From Streptomyces humi (lineage in GTDB: Bacteria > Actinomycetota > Actinomycetes > Streptomycetales > Streptomycetaceae), in NCBI RefSeq assembly GCF_001005085.2, contig NZ_LBMU02000078.1, positions 1-58,261 of the forward strand: a stretch of 58,261 nt of DNA. Direction: 5' to 3'. The notes below the pieces were generated by a model, which worked only from the letters and a program-made list of their open reading frames with translations, was not told the origin of the DNA and did no database searches. Position 1 is the first letter of the stretch. Each line of letters opens with the position of its first letter. Below, piece by piece: positions 44,287 through 52,949 of the stretch. The translations under genes and the position numbers were made by a program.

Positions 44287-47200
44287 TCACTTCGAGTCAC
44301 TGGCGATAGTCGCGCCCAGGCCGGCCCTGTCCGGCAGGGTGACGGCGAGGGCCGGGTCGATCGCCTTGATTGCTTCGTTCAGCGCGAGCGCCGCGAAGTA
44401 GGCGGTGTCCTCGCTGATGTTCACCGACGAATAGCCGGAGTAACGCGCCTTCACGCCCATGGCGTTGACGTACGCCATCTGGAAGCGTTCCTGTAGTCCT
44501 TCCCAGTCCCGGCTGGTCGAGACCCGCGTGAAGCCGCCGCCTCCGGTGGTGTCGCCCGAATACGCCGAGACCTTCCTCGCCGCGGTCAGCACCGACGCCA
44601 ACGGGTCGTACCCGCTGAAGTCCGCTCCTGATGAGGTCACCTTCACGGTGGTCGTGACCGGTGGCAGGCTCGGGTCGGCCATACTGGTACCGGTGATGGT
44701 CACCGTGCCCGCCCCGCGCGCGACCACGAGCCCGTTCTTGTCGACCATCGCCACGTTCTGGTCGCTCGACCGCCAGGCGATCCGCCGGTCGTAGGCATTG
44801 GCCGGCGACACCGAAGCAGTGAGCTGCATCCGGTTCGTGCCGGTCACCTTGCCCTTGTCGGCACCGGTGGACGCCGGCCCGTAGACCGTCGCCTCCGGCG
44901 GGCTGAGCAGGTGCAGTCCGGTCGGGACCGTGGACACGTCGGCGACCTTGACGTGGACGGTCTGACGTACCCCGTCGGCGGACAAGCCGCCGTGTTCGAC
45001 AGCGTGCGCGGTGATCGTCACGTCCGCGACCTTGCCGCCGCCGGTGCCGACCGCCTGGAGCGTCGCCGTCCTGCCGGACCCGGTCACCGTCACGACGCGG
45101 CTGTTCGAGGACTTCCACACCACGGTGTCGCCCGGCTTGCCGCCCTCGAGCGCGGCCGTGACGGTGCCGGTGCCCGCAGAGGCGTGGCGGTGCGCGCTGT
45201 CGTAGACCAGCGTCGTCGAGTACGTGGACAGCGAGATTCCGGTGACGGTGTGGGCGTGGTCGGTGGTGTCGACCATGACCATGTACCGCTTGCCCTGTCC
45301 GGCGTCGAACACGAGCTTGCCGCCCCGCACGTCGTAGTCGACGCGCTCGCCCAGTGTGCTGTCGGCGTTGACCAGCCGGATGACGGGACGGCCGGCGGCC
45401 CACGGGTCGACCAGCGCGATCTTCCCGTCCCGCTTGCTGGTGAGGTCCACGTAGGACACCGTGCCCGTGTCCGCGTCGAACGCGCTCGACACCTCGACGT
45501 CGCCCTTCGCGCCCAGCCGCTCGTAGCTCACCGACTGGGTCCGGTCCCAGTTGGGGAACACCGACAGGGTCGTCGGCATCCGGGGCGTGGTGCTGCTCTG
45601 TAGCAGCATGGCGTCGACGCCCTCCATCGCGCCGACGGTCTCGACCGCGCCACCGCTGCCGTAGTAGGTCAGGTTGCTGGTACGCACCTTGGCCTTGAGC
45701 GCCGTCTTGAACTTCGCCAGCAGGTCCGCGGCCGGCCAGCCCGCGTGCGCCGCGATCGGGAACACCTTGGGGAAGCCGTTGTTCTGGCTGCTCCAGCCGG
45801 CGAACCCGGTGGCCGCCCAGGAGTTCATGTACTCGAGCGTGTTGCGGACCTTGCCGAGGAGTTCCGGGTCGCCGTCGAGCTGCTGCACGTTCTCGAAGGG
45901 GAAGACCACGCCCTCGAGTTCGACCGGCTGGTCGCCCGGCTCGATCATGTCGACGTGCGCCTGGTTCGGCGACTGGTAGTCGGTGGCCGTCAGTGTCGGG
46001 ACGAAGTCGTCGTTGTTGTTCGCGGAGAAGACGCCCTGGGGCAGCTCGGCCTGAGGGAACGCCGTGTGGTCCGCCAAGTCCTTCCACCGTGCGACGGTGC
46101 CCTGGGCTTCGCCCATCTCCCGGGCATGCGAGGAGAGGAACTTCGACAGGTACTTGATGGCGCCGATGTCGAGATCGGGGTTGATGTCGGCGGCGTCGCC
46201 CTCGTGGATCGAGGAGCCGATCACCGAGTAGTGGTACTGCCCGTTCCCGTCGTCCTGCTTCAGCACGTAGGAGCTGTAGAAGTCGAGCAGCTGCTTGAGA
46301 TACGGATAGAGCACCGTGCGCAGGTACTGATCATCCAATGTGTATTCATAGTAGGAGAGCATGTTGATCGCGGCGAAGAAGCCGTTCGACTTCTGGTCCG
46401 TGGACCCTGAGCTGAACCCGTAGACCGGCACGGACGCCTTCGGGTTCAGCGCCGGCCGGTCGCTCGCCAGCAGGTGGAAAGGCGACAACGTCCGCACGTG
46501 CACCGCGCCGTCGTGTCCCTGCGCGGCGGCGTTGTTCTGTTGCCACGGCAGGTCGTAGGCGATGACCCGGTCGAACGGCACTTCGGTGTCGATGCGGTTG
46601 CTCGAGCCGGCCGCGTAGTACTGCGCCTGCTGGTTGTAGTTGAGGAAGTACCGGCCACCCCAGCCCACGTTGTCGGCGGGTACCCACTCGCCGTACATCG
46701 AGCCCGGCAGGTTCTGCGGATTCACCTTCCCGTTCGCGCTCGTCGGCCGGTTGGAGCTGCCGAGCACGTACAGCGATCCGTAGTAGTACTGGGCGACCTC
46801 CGGATCGGCGAACTGGACGTAGCTGCGCAGCCAGTAGTCCTTCCACCATGCCCGGTGCTCAGCCCTGAGCCGGTCGACGGCGCTCTGCGACGCATACGCG
46901 CGCACCCCGTCCACGGCGTCCTTCTGCACGTCCGTGACGCTCTTGATCGTGTTGTAGTCGCCGCTGCTGCTGCTCAGGTAGGTGACCAGGGACGTGGTCG
47001 CGCCCGGCGCGACGGTGACGTTCCCTGATTCGCCCAGCGAGTTGTAGTACTTGCCCTTGTTGCTGTCGTAGTAGTCGTTCGCCTCGATCTGCTCGCGGGG
47101 GTTCACGAGCCCGGAGCCGACGACGCTCGTCGCGGTCGCCATCCGGCTGCGATAGCCGCTCGTGTTGGTGGTGGTGCTGTCCCGCGTCGTCCACAGGACC

Positions 47201-47925
47201 GGACCGGGCTGCGAGGAGTCCACTCCCCCGGTGTACGGGTAGGTCTGCTGCGCATCGGTGAGATCGGTCGCGCCCGAGTTCGCGTACGCCATCGCCGGGA
47301 CCCACTGCTTGATCCTCAGCGTCACCGGCCCGGTTCCGTTGTTGCGGATCTCGGTGACGAAGACGTTCGCGGTGTCGGCGGTCCAGGAGTTCAGCTGGAG
47401 CGGCGCGTCGGCACCTTCGTCGTCCTTGAGCTCCATGTCCGTGGTGACCTGGGCGTTGAGGATGTCCTGCTTCATCGAGAACGCGCTCGCCGCGTCGGTA
47501 CCCGCCGCGGTGGTCGGCCAGACGTCCAGCCCGCCGCCGGAGAGAATGCCCGCGTTGTCCTTGACCGAGCTGCCCTGCGCGTGCAGCGTGCCCCAGAAGT
47601 CGTTCTTGCCGAAGTAGAACTGCTGCGAGGTGTCGGACACGCCCGCAGCGACGGCACCGATGTCGCCGTTGCCCATGAGCTGGCCGGTCGTGTAGCTGCC
47701 CTTGTCCACGTCGCCGATCCTCAGAGGCGACGTCACCGAACCGGAGATCCCGGACAGGATCCTCTGGACCTGGGACCAGTCATCCTGGCGGAGATGGTCG
47801 AGTACCGCTGACGGCACCGTGAAACCGTGGTGGCCGGATGAACCGACGTCCGCGGCGGACGCGGGGGCGGCTGCGAGAGCCCCGACCATCGCGAGCGCGG
47901 GTATGACCGCTAGATGACGCCTCAC
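44287..47925 (-). CDS. Secreted GH95-like glycoside hydrolase with Ig-like domains
   Basis: A 1212-residue exported protein. The signal peptide is MRRHLAVIPALAMVGALAAAPASA. An N-terminal beta-sandwich (MGNGDIGAVAAGV, FYFGKNDFW) leads to an (alpha/alpha)6 barrel with EWVPADNVGWGGRYFLNYNQQAQYY and YHYSVIGSSIHEGDAADINPDLDIG, the arrangement of GH95 alpha-fucosidase relatives. Two bacterial Ig-like (Big_2) modules follow at ~900-1120 (VVWKSSNSRVVTVTGSG; IAWRSSDQNVAMVDKNG). It acts outside the cell on plant or microbial glycans. GTG 47925 follows AAGGAGAGCTGAT. Exact specificity is not readable. It stands as a single gene. Confidence 0.82.
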   Translation of the reverse strand: MRRHLAVIPALAMVGALAAAPASAADVGSSGHHGFTVPSAVLDHLRQDDWSQVQRILSGISGSVTSPLRIGDVDKGSYTTGQLMGNGDIGAVAAGVSDTSQQFYFGKNDFWGTLHAQGSSVKDNAGILSGGGLDVWPTTAAGTDAASAFSMKQDILNAQVTTDMELKDDEGADAPLQLNSWTADTANVFVTEIRNNGTGPVTLRIKQWVPAMAYANSGATDLTDAQQTYPYTGGVDSSQPGPVLWTTRDSTTTNTSGYRSRMATATSVVGSGLVNPREQIEANDYYDSNKGKYYNSLGESGNVTVAPGATTSLVTYLSSSSGDYNTIKSVTDVQKDAVDGVRAYASQSAVDRLRAEHRAWWKDYWLRSYVQFADPEVAQYYYGSLYVLGSSNRPTSANGKVNPQNLPGSMYGEWVPADNVGWGGRYFLNYNQQAQYYAAGSSNRIDTEVPFDRVIAYDLPWQQNNAAAQGHDGAVHVRTLSPFHLLASDRPALNPKASVPVYGFSSGSTDQKSNGFFAAINMLSYYEYTLDDQYLRTVLYPYLKQLLDFYSSYVLKQDDGNGQYHYSVIGSSIHEGDAADINPDLDIGAIKYLSKFLSSHAREMGEAQGTVARWKDLADHTAFPQAELPQGVFSANNNDDFVPTLTATDYQSPNQAHVDMIEPGDQPVELEGVVFPFENVQQLDGDPELLGKVRNTLEYMNSWAATGFAGWSSQNNGFPKVFPIAAHAGWPAADLLAKFKTALKAKVRTSNLTYYGSGGAVETVGAMEGVDAMLLQSSTTPRMPTTLSVFPNWDRTQSVSYERLGAKGDVEVSSAFDADTGTVSYVDLTSKRDGKIALVDPWAAGRPVIRLVNADSTLGERVDYDVRGGKLVFDAGQGKRYMVMVDTTDHAHTVTGISLSTYSTTLVYDSAHRHASAGTGTVTAALEGGKPGDTVVWKSSNSRVVTVTGSGRTATLQAVGTGGGKVADVTITAHAVEHGGLSADGVRQTVHVKVADVSTVPTGLHLLSPPEATVYGPASTGADKGKVTGTNRMQLTASVSPANAYDRRIAWRSSDQNVAMVDKNGLVVARGAGTVTITGTSMADPSLPPVTTTVKVTSSGADFSGYDPLASVLTAARKVSAYSGDTTGGGGFTRVSTSRDWEGLQERFQMAYVNAMGVKARYSGYSSVNISEDTAYFAALALNEAIKAIDPALAVTLPDRAGLGATIASDSK

Positions 47926-48329
47926 ATCAGCTCTCCTTGGCCATCAACACTTCACGAGCGGCGGCTACCGATGTCTGGCTACGAGGCCGTCAGCCGAGAG
48001 TATGGAGAGGAGATCCGATCTCTGTCAACGAATCAAGCCCGAATGCACGGCAGTTGAGGCCTTCAGCAGAGACGCTCCGACCAAGGATCCGATGTATACG
48101 ACCAAGGGGTGATCGTGGGCAAACCCGCCCCCTGCGCACCTCGCATCAACGCGGCACAGCCACAACAGCCTTGGAACTCCCGACGAAATGATCTTTGAGG
48201 GGGTTGGATCGCTCCGGGATTGATGATCTGGGGGTGCGGGGCGGCACGGTCGAAGCCGTCGCAGGTGAGGCGGGCGGTGAAGGAGGCCGGCAGGGATGTG
48301 CGGGAGGAGGCTCGTGAGACGGGGAGGGC
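47926..48329. other. Intergenic region upstream of the glycosidase
   Basis: It should hold the glycosidase promoter. No gene is supported. A short dyad GAGAT-CCG-ATCTC lies near 48010-48025 but is too small to name. Confidence 0.45.
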
Positions 48330-48419
48330 GTGGTCCAGAACGCGGTCTGCGAAGTGAACAGCTTCGTCCGCGGCACGCGGGTGCTGATGGCGGACGGTTC
48401 CACCAAGCCGATCGAGTAA
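48330..48419 (+). pseudogene. HINT-domain fragment of a polymorphic toxin
   Basis: Twenty-nine codons read NAVCEVNSFVRGTRVLMADGS and TKPIE before a TAA at 48417. This is the start of a HINT (intein-like) domain as in Rhs and other polymorphic toxins (CNSFVPGTxVLMADGxxKPIExV). The frame continues after the stop with VKED, matching the family for a few more residues. The toxin body and C-terminal effector are gone. Confidence 0.7.
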
Positions 48420-48431
48420 GTGAAGGAGGAC

Positions 48432-48634
48432 GTGGTCATACGGGAGACACCGGAGATCGGGGGGTTCGCCGCGGAAGTGGCGCGTATCGACGACAGATTC
48501 AGGCGGCTCCTCGACACCGGGTACGAGATCCCTGGTGGCACGGCGTGGTGGGACGGTCGAATCCCCCCTCGGCGGGCGAGGAAATGGCCCGAGATGTGAA
48601 GGAACACTTCGGGATCGAGCTGCCGATCTCCTGA
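48432..48634 (+). pseudogene. Small gene frameshifted in a C6 tract
   Basis: GTG 48432 follows GTGAAGGAGGAC and reads MVIRETPEIGGFAAEVARID, then DTGYEIPGGTAWWDGRIPP, reaching TGA 48597. The tail in another frame (SAGEEMARDVKEHFGIELPIS, stop at 48632) completes a ~66-residue protein if one base is added in the C run at 48563-48568 (six C where seven are needed for atc-ccc-ccc-tcg). It could be an immunity-like protein beside the HINT fragment, but no family is recognised. A sequence error in the homopolymer is possible. Confidence 0.5.
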
Positions 48635-48789
48635 GCTTTGAGCGCGCCGCCGTTGGGTAACTCGAGCGGGCACGCCGGGCCCCAGCCGACAGCCGATCGA
48701 CCGGGGCCTCGCAGCGGCAGTCGCCGGCCGGACGGCTCGACGAAACCGACCAAGAGGGCGAAGGCCGGCGACAGGAGCGTCGCGACCGT

Positions 48790-48990
48790 CCCCCGGACGG
48801 GACAGAGCCTCGTCAGACGGCGGCGGCGAAACCAGCCGCTCGGCACGCTGCCGGTCCCGCTGGGCGGCATGCCGGAGCGCTGCCGCCTTGCGTTCTTCGG
48901 CGGCGATCCACCGGTCGATCTCCGCGAGCGACCGTTCCGCCTGCTGCTGCACGACCCGGCGCGCGAAGTACAGCAGGTCAAGACGGCTAT
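48790..48990 (-). pseudogene. Possible DUF6233-like N-terminal fragment
   Basis: The minus strand reads LLYFARRVVQQQAERSLAEIDRWIAAEER and AAALRHAAQRDRQRAERL, which resembles the N-terminal helical part of a common short streptomycete protein family (DUF6233, recalled from memory). The usual C-terminal zinc-binding part is absent; downstream the frame is low-complexity. A second similar scrap (RTKIDRWIAVEEG) lies near 52440-52475. Confidence 0.35.
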
Positions 48991-49107
48991 TTTCGCTCGC
49001 AGGTTCGAGTCTAATTCGGTGACCTGCGGTGATCCCGTCGGGTCATCGTCGCAGCGTCCCACCAGTAGCCGGACGGTGCCCGACCGGGGCGCGGGTAGAG
49101 CCCCTGG

Positions 49108-49452
49108 GTGCACGGCCGCTCCGGTCCGGTGCTGCTCGGGGTCACGTACTACGGCTACTACGCGTTGGTCATCGCGCTCCGGGCGGCCACCGCCGCCCGG
49201 ACGGGCCGGTGGCCGAAGGCCTGGCACCGCTACCTCGCCCCGCACCTGCGCCCCCGCCAGGCCGCACCGTCCGCTCCCCTGGCCACACCGGGCGAGGATG
49301 CGGCCGGCTGGCCCCGGCTACGGGCTGCCGGAGCTGGTGCGGCGGCCGACACCCCGCGGAACCCGTGGGCGTACCGCACGGCCGACGTCGCCGTCGGCCC
49401 GGAGGCGGTGGGCACGTCCGTGGTCGCGGTCGGCCCCGCCGCTTCCATGTGA
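49108..49452 (+). CDS. Hypothetical protein, doubtful
   Basis: GTG 49108 gives MHGRSGPVLLGVTYYGYYALVIALRAATAARTG, one hydrophobic helix followed by a basic segment and a Pro/Ala-rich tail. Codon use is plausible but no family is recognised and no clear ribosome site precedes it. It might be a remnant of a plasmid-transfer membrane protein. The region 48640-49107 holds only the DUF6233-like scrap. Confidence 0.35.
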   Translation: MHGRSGPVLLGVTYYGYYALVIALRAATAARTGRWPKAWHRYLAPHLRPRQAAPSAPLATPGEDAAGWPRLRAAGAGAAADTPRNPWAYRTADVAVGPEAVGTSVVAVGPAASM

Positions 49453-49525
49453 GCGAGGAGAAGTAGCAGAAGAGGGTCACCGACGCCGACCGCCGGCCCT
49501 GTCCCGTCGGGGCAAGCCGACGGCG

Positions 49526-50107
49526 TCAGGCGCCGCTGACCACCCGCATGAAGAATGCCGGTTCGGTGTGCTCGTTGAGGTAGGCGTACTGCTGGTCGCT
49601 GGGGATGGTGGCGCTCTGCCCCGGCCCCACTACCCGCGGTCCGGTTTCCAGCACGAGAGTGAGACGGCCGGCGAGGACGTGATGGATCTCCTGTGCGCCG
49701 GGCCGGTCGGGTTCGGCGTCGTAACGGCCGCCTGGGGCGAGGGTCCAGCGCCACAGTTCGGCGCGCGGGTTCTCGGTAGCGGCCAGCAGGAGGGCGGTGC
49801 TGCCGTCCGCGGCCTCCCATACGAGCGTGCCTTCGGCTTCCGTGCCGGGGGCGCCGTTCTGTGGCAGGGCAAGGGCGGCGAAGTCGGTGCCGAGGGCACG
49901 GGCGACGCGGTCGACGGTGGCGAGGCTGGGGTTGGCCTGGCCGAGTTCGATGTCAGTGAGCATGCGCCGGCTGAGTTTGGCGGCGTCGGCGAGTTGCTGG
50001 ACGCCCCAGCCTCGGTGTTTGCGCAGCGTACGAATGCGTGTGCCGATGCGGGTGACGAACTCCTGCGTGGCCTGGCCGTCTACGTCTGGGGCGTTCTCAC
50101 GACTCAT
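49526..50107 (-). CDS. XRE family regulator with cupin domain
   Basis: The 193-residue product has an N-terminal HTH (TRIRTLRKHRGWGVQQLADAAKLSRRMLTDIELGQANPSL) and a C-terminal cupin (HHVLAGRLTLVLETG, GQSATIPSDQQYAYLNEH). The ATG at 50107 gives MSRENAPDVDG; no good ribosome site precedes it, so it may be leaderless or weakly translated. It is divergent from the cyclodeaminase-aminotransferase operon, with a perfect 18-bp dyad between them. It likely represses or activates that operon in response to an amino acid-like ligand bound by the cupin (inference). Confidence 0.9.
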   Translation of the reverse strand: MSRENAPDVDGQATQEFVTRIGTRIRTLRKHRGWGVQQLADAAKLSRRMLTDIELGQANPSLATVDRVARALGTDFAALALPQNGAPGTEAEGTLVWEAADGSTALLLAATENPRAELWRWTLAPGGRYDAEPDRPGAQEIHHVLAGRLTLVLETGPRVVGPGQSATIPSDQQYAYLNEHTEPAFFMRVVSGA

Positions 50108-50149
50108 GGTGAGAACTATAGTGCGCAAAAATGTTGCCACCGAGCCGAG

Positions 50150-50167
50150 TGAGCAATATATTGCTCA
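50150..50167. promoter_or_regulatory. Perfect 18-bp operator TGAGCAATATATTGCTCA
   Basis: The dyad ends 2 bases before the ATG at 50170 and lies 43 bases upstream of the XRE gene start. An A+T-rich core in such a G+C-rich genome and exact symmetry make a regulator site very likely. It replaces the ribosome binding site of the operon, so the regulator could also block initiation. Confidence 0.8.
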
Positions 50168-50169
50168 TC

Positions 50170-51081
50170 ATGCGTGTGATCAGCTCTCCCCGCGTCTCCG
50201 AGCAGGCCGTTCTCGCAGCTCTCCGCGACGCCTTCGGGGCTCCCAGCCTCAGCACGGCACCGACTCCGGGCCAGTTCACGGTCGACCTGCCCGGTGGCGG
50301 TGACGTCATCCACTACCCGGCCGTCCTGCCCCATGCCGATGTGTACTCGGTCAAAATCTCGCCGTACCTGCCCGACCCCGCCGGTACCGCCGTGGTCACG
50401 GCGTGGACGATGCTCGTGAGCCTGGCCACGGGGAAGCCCCTCGCGCTGCTGGACGCCTCCGAGCTGACCGTCGAGCGGACCGCGGCCACCACCGTGCTCG
50501 CCGCCGACCTGCTCCTGCCACCCGGCGCCCGCACCGCGGCCGTCATCGGCTATGGGCGCATCGGCCGTGCGCACGCCCGCTACCTGCGCCACCTGCGCCC
50601 CGGCATGACCGTCCGCGCCTTCTCCCCGCAGGGCGTCGGCGAGGCCGACGACCGCGTCCAGGCCGCGGCGAACCTTGAGGACGCGGTGACGGGTGCGGAC
50701 CTGGTGATGCTGTGCACCTCGGCCGCCGACGATGTGATCGACCCCCGCACCCTGCCCGCCGGCACGGTCGTCACCTCGATCTCCACCAACGCCCCCGGCG
50801 CCCGCGAGATCCCGCCCGCCGCCGTCAAGGCCCTCGACGTCTACGTCGACGCGCACACCACCCTGCACGTCGCCGCCGACCTGACCCGCGCCGCCGCCGA
50901 AGGCTGGGACCCCGCCGCCGTACGCGGCGACCTGGCCGGCCTCGTGGCCGGCCGCGCCCAGGGCCCGAGCGGCGCGCGGCCGGTGTACTTCCGGTCCGTG
51001 GGACTGGGCATCGAGGACGCGGCCGTCGCCTGGGCCGCCCTGCACAACGACAACGCCATGCCGAAGGGACAGCCCCAGTGA
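50170..51081 (+). CDS. Ornithine cyclodeaminase / mu-crystallin family protein
   Basis: This 303-residue NAD-linked protein has VSEQAVLAALRDAFGAPSLS, VKISPYLP, TAWTMLVSLATGKPLALLDASELT, the nucleotide loop TAAVIGYGRIGRAHARYL and VTSISTNAPGAREI. The family includes ornithine cyclodeaminase, alanine dehydrogenase and imine reductases. The second glycine of the usual GxGxxG is Tyr-preceded (GYGRIG), still a fit. The ATG at 50170 has no Shine-Dalgarno; a TTG at 50131 is in frame. The stop overlaps the aminotransferase start (GTGA), so the two are translationally coupled. Confidence 0.85.
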   Translation: MRVISSPRVSEQAVLAALRDAFGAPSLSTAPTPGQFTVDLPGGGDVIHYPAVLPHADVYSVKISPYLPDPAGTAVVTAWTMLVSLATGKPLALLDASELTVERTAATTVLAADLLLPPGARTAAVIGYGRIGRAHARYLRHLRPGMTVRAFSPQGVGEADDRVQAAANLEDAVTGADLVMLCTSAADDVIDPRTLPAGTVVTSISTNAPGAREIPPAAVKALDVYVDAHTTLHVAADLTRAAAEGWDPAAVRGDLAGLVAGRAQGPSGARPVYFRSVGLGIEDAAVAWAALHNDNAMPKGQPQ

Positions 51082-52205
51082 AGATCCGCCCGTTCGCCGT
51101 CGAGCAGTGGATGAACGACCACGAGGAGACCTGCCGCTACAACCTCGCCGAAACCTGCGTCCGCTCCCTGACCACCGGCGAGTTGCTGCGGATGTCCGGG
51201 CGGCGGGGCGAGATCCTCGCCGAACTCGACGCCACCCCGCTGACCTATGGTCCCATCCCCGGCAGCCCCCGCCTGCGCGGCCTCGTCGCCGGCCTCTACG
51301 ACGGCCAGGGCCCGGACAACGTCCTGATCACCCACGGCGCGATCGGCGCGAACGCCCTCGTGCACGCCACCCTCGTCGAACCCGCCGACCACGTCGTGGC
51401 CGTCGTCCCCACCTATCAGCAGCACTACTCCATCCCCGACAGCTACGGCGCCCGCGTCACCCAACTGCCGTTGCGCGAGGAGAACGGCTGGCTGCCCGAC
51501 CTCGACGAACTCGACCGCCTGGTCTCGGCCGACACCAAGCTCATCGCCGTCAACAACCCCAACAACCCCACCGGCGCCCTCCTCGGCGAAGCCGCACTGG
51601 CCCGCATCGCCAAGATCGCCGAACGGGTCGGGGCGTGGGTGCTGTGCGACGAGGTCTACCGGGGCGTCGACCAGGACGGCAACGGCTTCACCGTCTCGAT
51701 CGCCGATCTGTACGAGCGCGGCATCTCCACCGGCAGCATGTCCAAGCCCTTCTCCCTGGCCGGCCTGCGTCTGGGCTGGATCGTCGGTCCCGCCCGCCTG
51801 CTCACCGAGGCAGCCACCCACCGGGACTACACCACCATCAGCGTCGGACGCGTCGACGACCTCCTGGCCTGCGTCGCCCTGGAGAACAAGGACGCCATCC
51901 TCGCCCGCTCCCACCAGATCACCCGCACCAACCTCGCCATCCTCGACGAGTGGGTCACCGGCCGCGACGACATCACCTACGTCAGACCGGCCTCGGGCAC
52001 CACCGCGCTCCTGCGCTACAGCGCTCCGATCGGTTCCTACGAGTTCTGCACCCGCCTCCTTCAGGAGACCGGCGTCATGCTCACCCCCGGCGCCGCCTTC
52101 GACATCGAGCACACCATCCGCATCGGCTTCGCCGACGACACCGCCACCCTGCGCACCGGCCTGGAACTGGTCGGCCAGTTCCTCGACCACCTCGCCCAGG
52201 ACTGA
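51078..52205 (+). CDS. PLP-dependent class I/II aminotransferase
   Basis: A 375-residue fold-type I enzyme: NVLITHGAIGANALVHATLV, NNPNNPTGALL, WVLCDEVYRG and the Schiff-base lysine at 223 in TGSMSKPFSLAGLRLGW. The N-terminus (AVEQWMNDHEETCRYNLAETCV) recalls capreomycidine-synthase-like members of this family, which cyclise rather than transaminate. Together with the cyclodeaminase-like partner it suggests conversion of a basic or hydroxylated amino acid (inference). GTG 51078 overlaps the upstream stop by four bases. Confidence 0.88.
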   Translation: MKIRPFAVEQWMNDHEETCRYNLAETCVRSLTTGELLRMSGRRGEILAELDATPLTYGPIPGSPRLRGLVAGLYDGQGPDNVLITHGAIGANALVHATLVEPADHVVAVVPTYQQHYSIPDSYGARVTQLPLREENGWLPDLDELDRLVSADTKLIAVNNPNNPTGALLGEAALARIAKIAERVGAWVLCDEVYRGVDQDGNGFTVSIADLYERGISTGSMSKPFSLAGLRLGWIVGPARLLTEAATHRDYTTISVGRVDDLLACVALENKDAILARSHQITRTNLAILDEWVTGRDDITYVRPASGTTALLRYSAPIGSYEFCTRLLQETGVMLTPGAAFDIEHTIRIGFADDTATLRTGLELVGQFLDHLAQD

Positions 52206-52216
52206 CTCACCGGCAA

Positions 52217-52259
52217 GAGGGGCGGGGCAAGCGACCGGAGGACGCTTGCCCCGCCCCTC
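52217..52259. terminator. Strong hairpin terminator
   Basis: A perfect 17-bp stem (52217-52233 with 52243-52259, arms GAGGGGCGGGGCAAGCG and its complement) with a 9-base loop begins 12 bases after the aminotransferase stop. It should end the cyclodeaminase-aminotransferase transcript. Confidence 0.85.
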
Positions 52260-52738
52260 ACGCGCATGTCCCGCACTGCCACCCCCAACTGCGCACCCTC
52301 TCCACGTCATGGGGTCGCTGCGTGAGGGATCGAGCAGCGTGCAGACGGCCTCTCACCGAACTCGGATTCCCATCACCGAATGACCCAGCGCAGCCCGAAG
52401 CGCCAGTTCAAAGAAGTGACCGCCGTCCTGCCTTCCTCGACGGCGATCCACCGATCGATCTTCGTCCTCGCGAACGTGGAGGAGCCCATGGGAACCAGGG
52501 GCAAGCACAGCACAGCCACATGCGGCCTGCTTCACCGTGCCGATCGCAGCATGATCCGCCAAGAGTCTGATGTGGCAGGCGTCCGCCGGGTGTGGGTCGA
52601 GGGTACCGAGCGTGATCGCCTGCCGGCGTCCTCCGGTTCGAGGTCGACGGGCGTGTGGTGTCCATCAGGCTCGTACGCCGTCCCGGCAGCAGGCCGAACA
52701 CCTTCCTGGGTCGGGCGCTGCGGCTGGGCCGCTGAGCT
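52260..52738. other. Intergenic region with gene scraps
   Basis: Minus-strand FARTKIDRWIAVEEGRTAV near 52435-52475 resembles the DUF6233-like scrap at 48.9 kb. A plus-strand frame 52628-52735 reads VLRFEVDGRVVSIRLVRRPG and RPNTFLGRALRLGR before a stop; a preceding frame (VAGVRRVWVEGTERDRLPA) could be joined to it by a one-base shift. Neither is recognised. No intact gene. Confidence 0.4.
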
Positions 52739-52942
52739 CTACCGACGTCGCGGCCGTCTGAAGGTGAACGTCAGGCTCGTCACCCACTGACCGTCCTTGG
52801 TTCTTTCGTTCGGGGCGTGGCTCACAAGCTGCCAGCCCTCCGCGCCGTACTGCGCGAGCAGCGCGTTGACCTGCGGATCGGAGCTTTCGTCTATGAAGGG
52901 ATTCCCCTTGAAGTAGACGAACTTGTGGTCCCAGATCTCCAT
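52739..52942 (-). CDS. Small DUF4177-like protein
   Basis: The 67-residue product reads MEIWDHKFVYFKGNPFIDES, then VNALLAQYGAEGWQLVSHAPN and TSLTFTFRRPRRR. The W-E/D-xKxV ... LNxxGxEGWELVS pattern is that of DUF4177-type small proteins, which are soluble single-sheet folds of unknown role. The ATG at 52942 is chosen; TTG 52978 would add twelve residues. It is isolated. Confidence 0.65.
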   Translation of the reverse strand: MEIWDHKFVYFKGNPFIDESSDPQVNALLAQYGAEGWQLVSHAPNERTKDGQWVTSLTFTFRRPRRR

Positions 52943-52949
52943 GTCGTCA

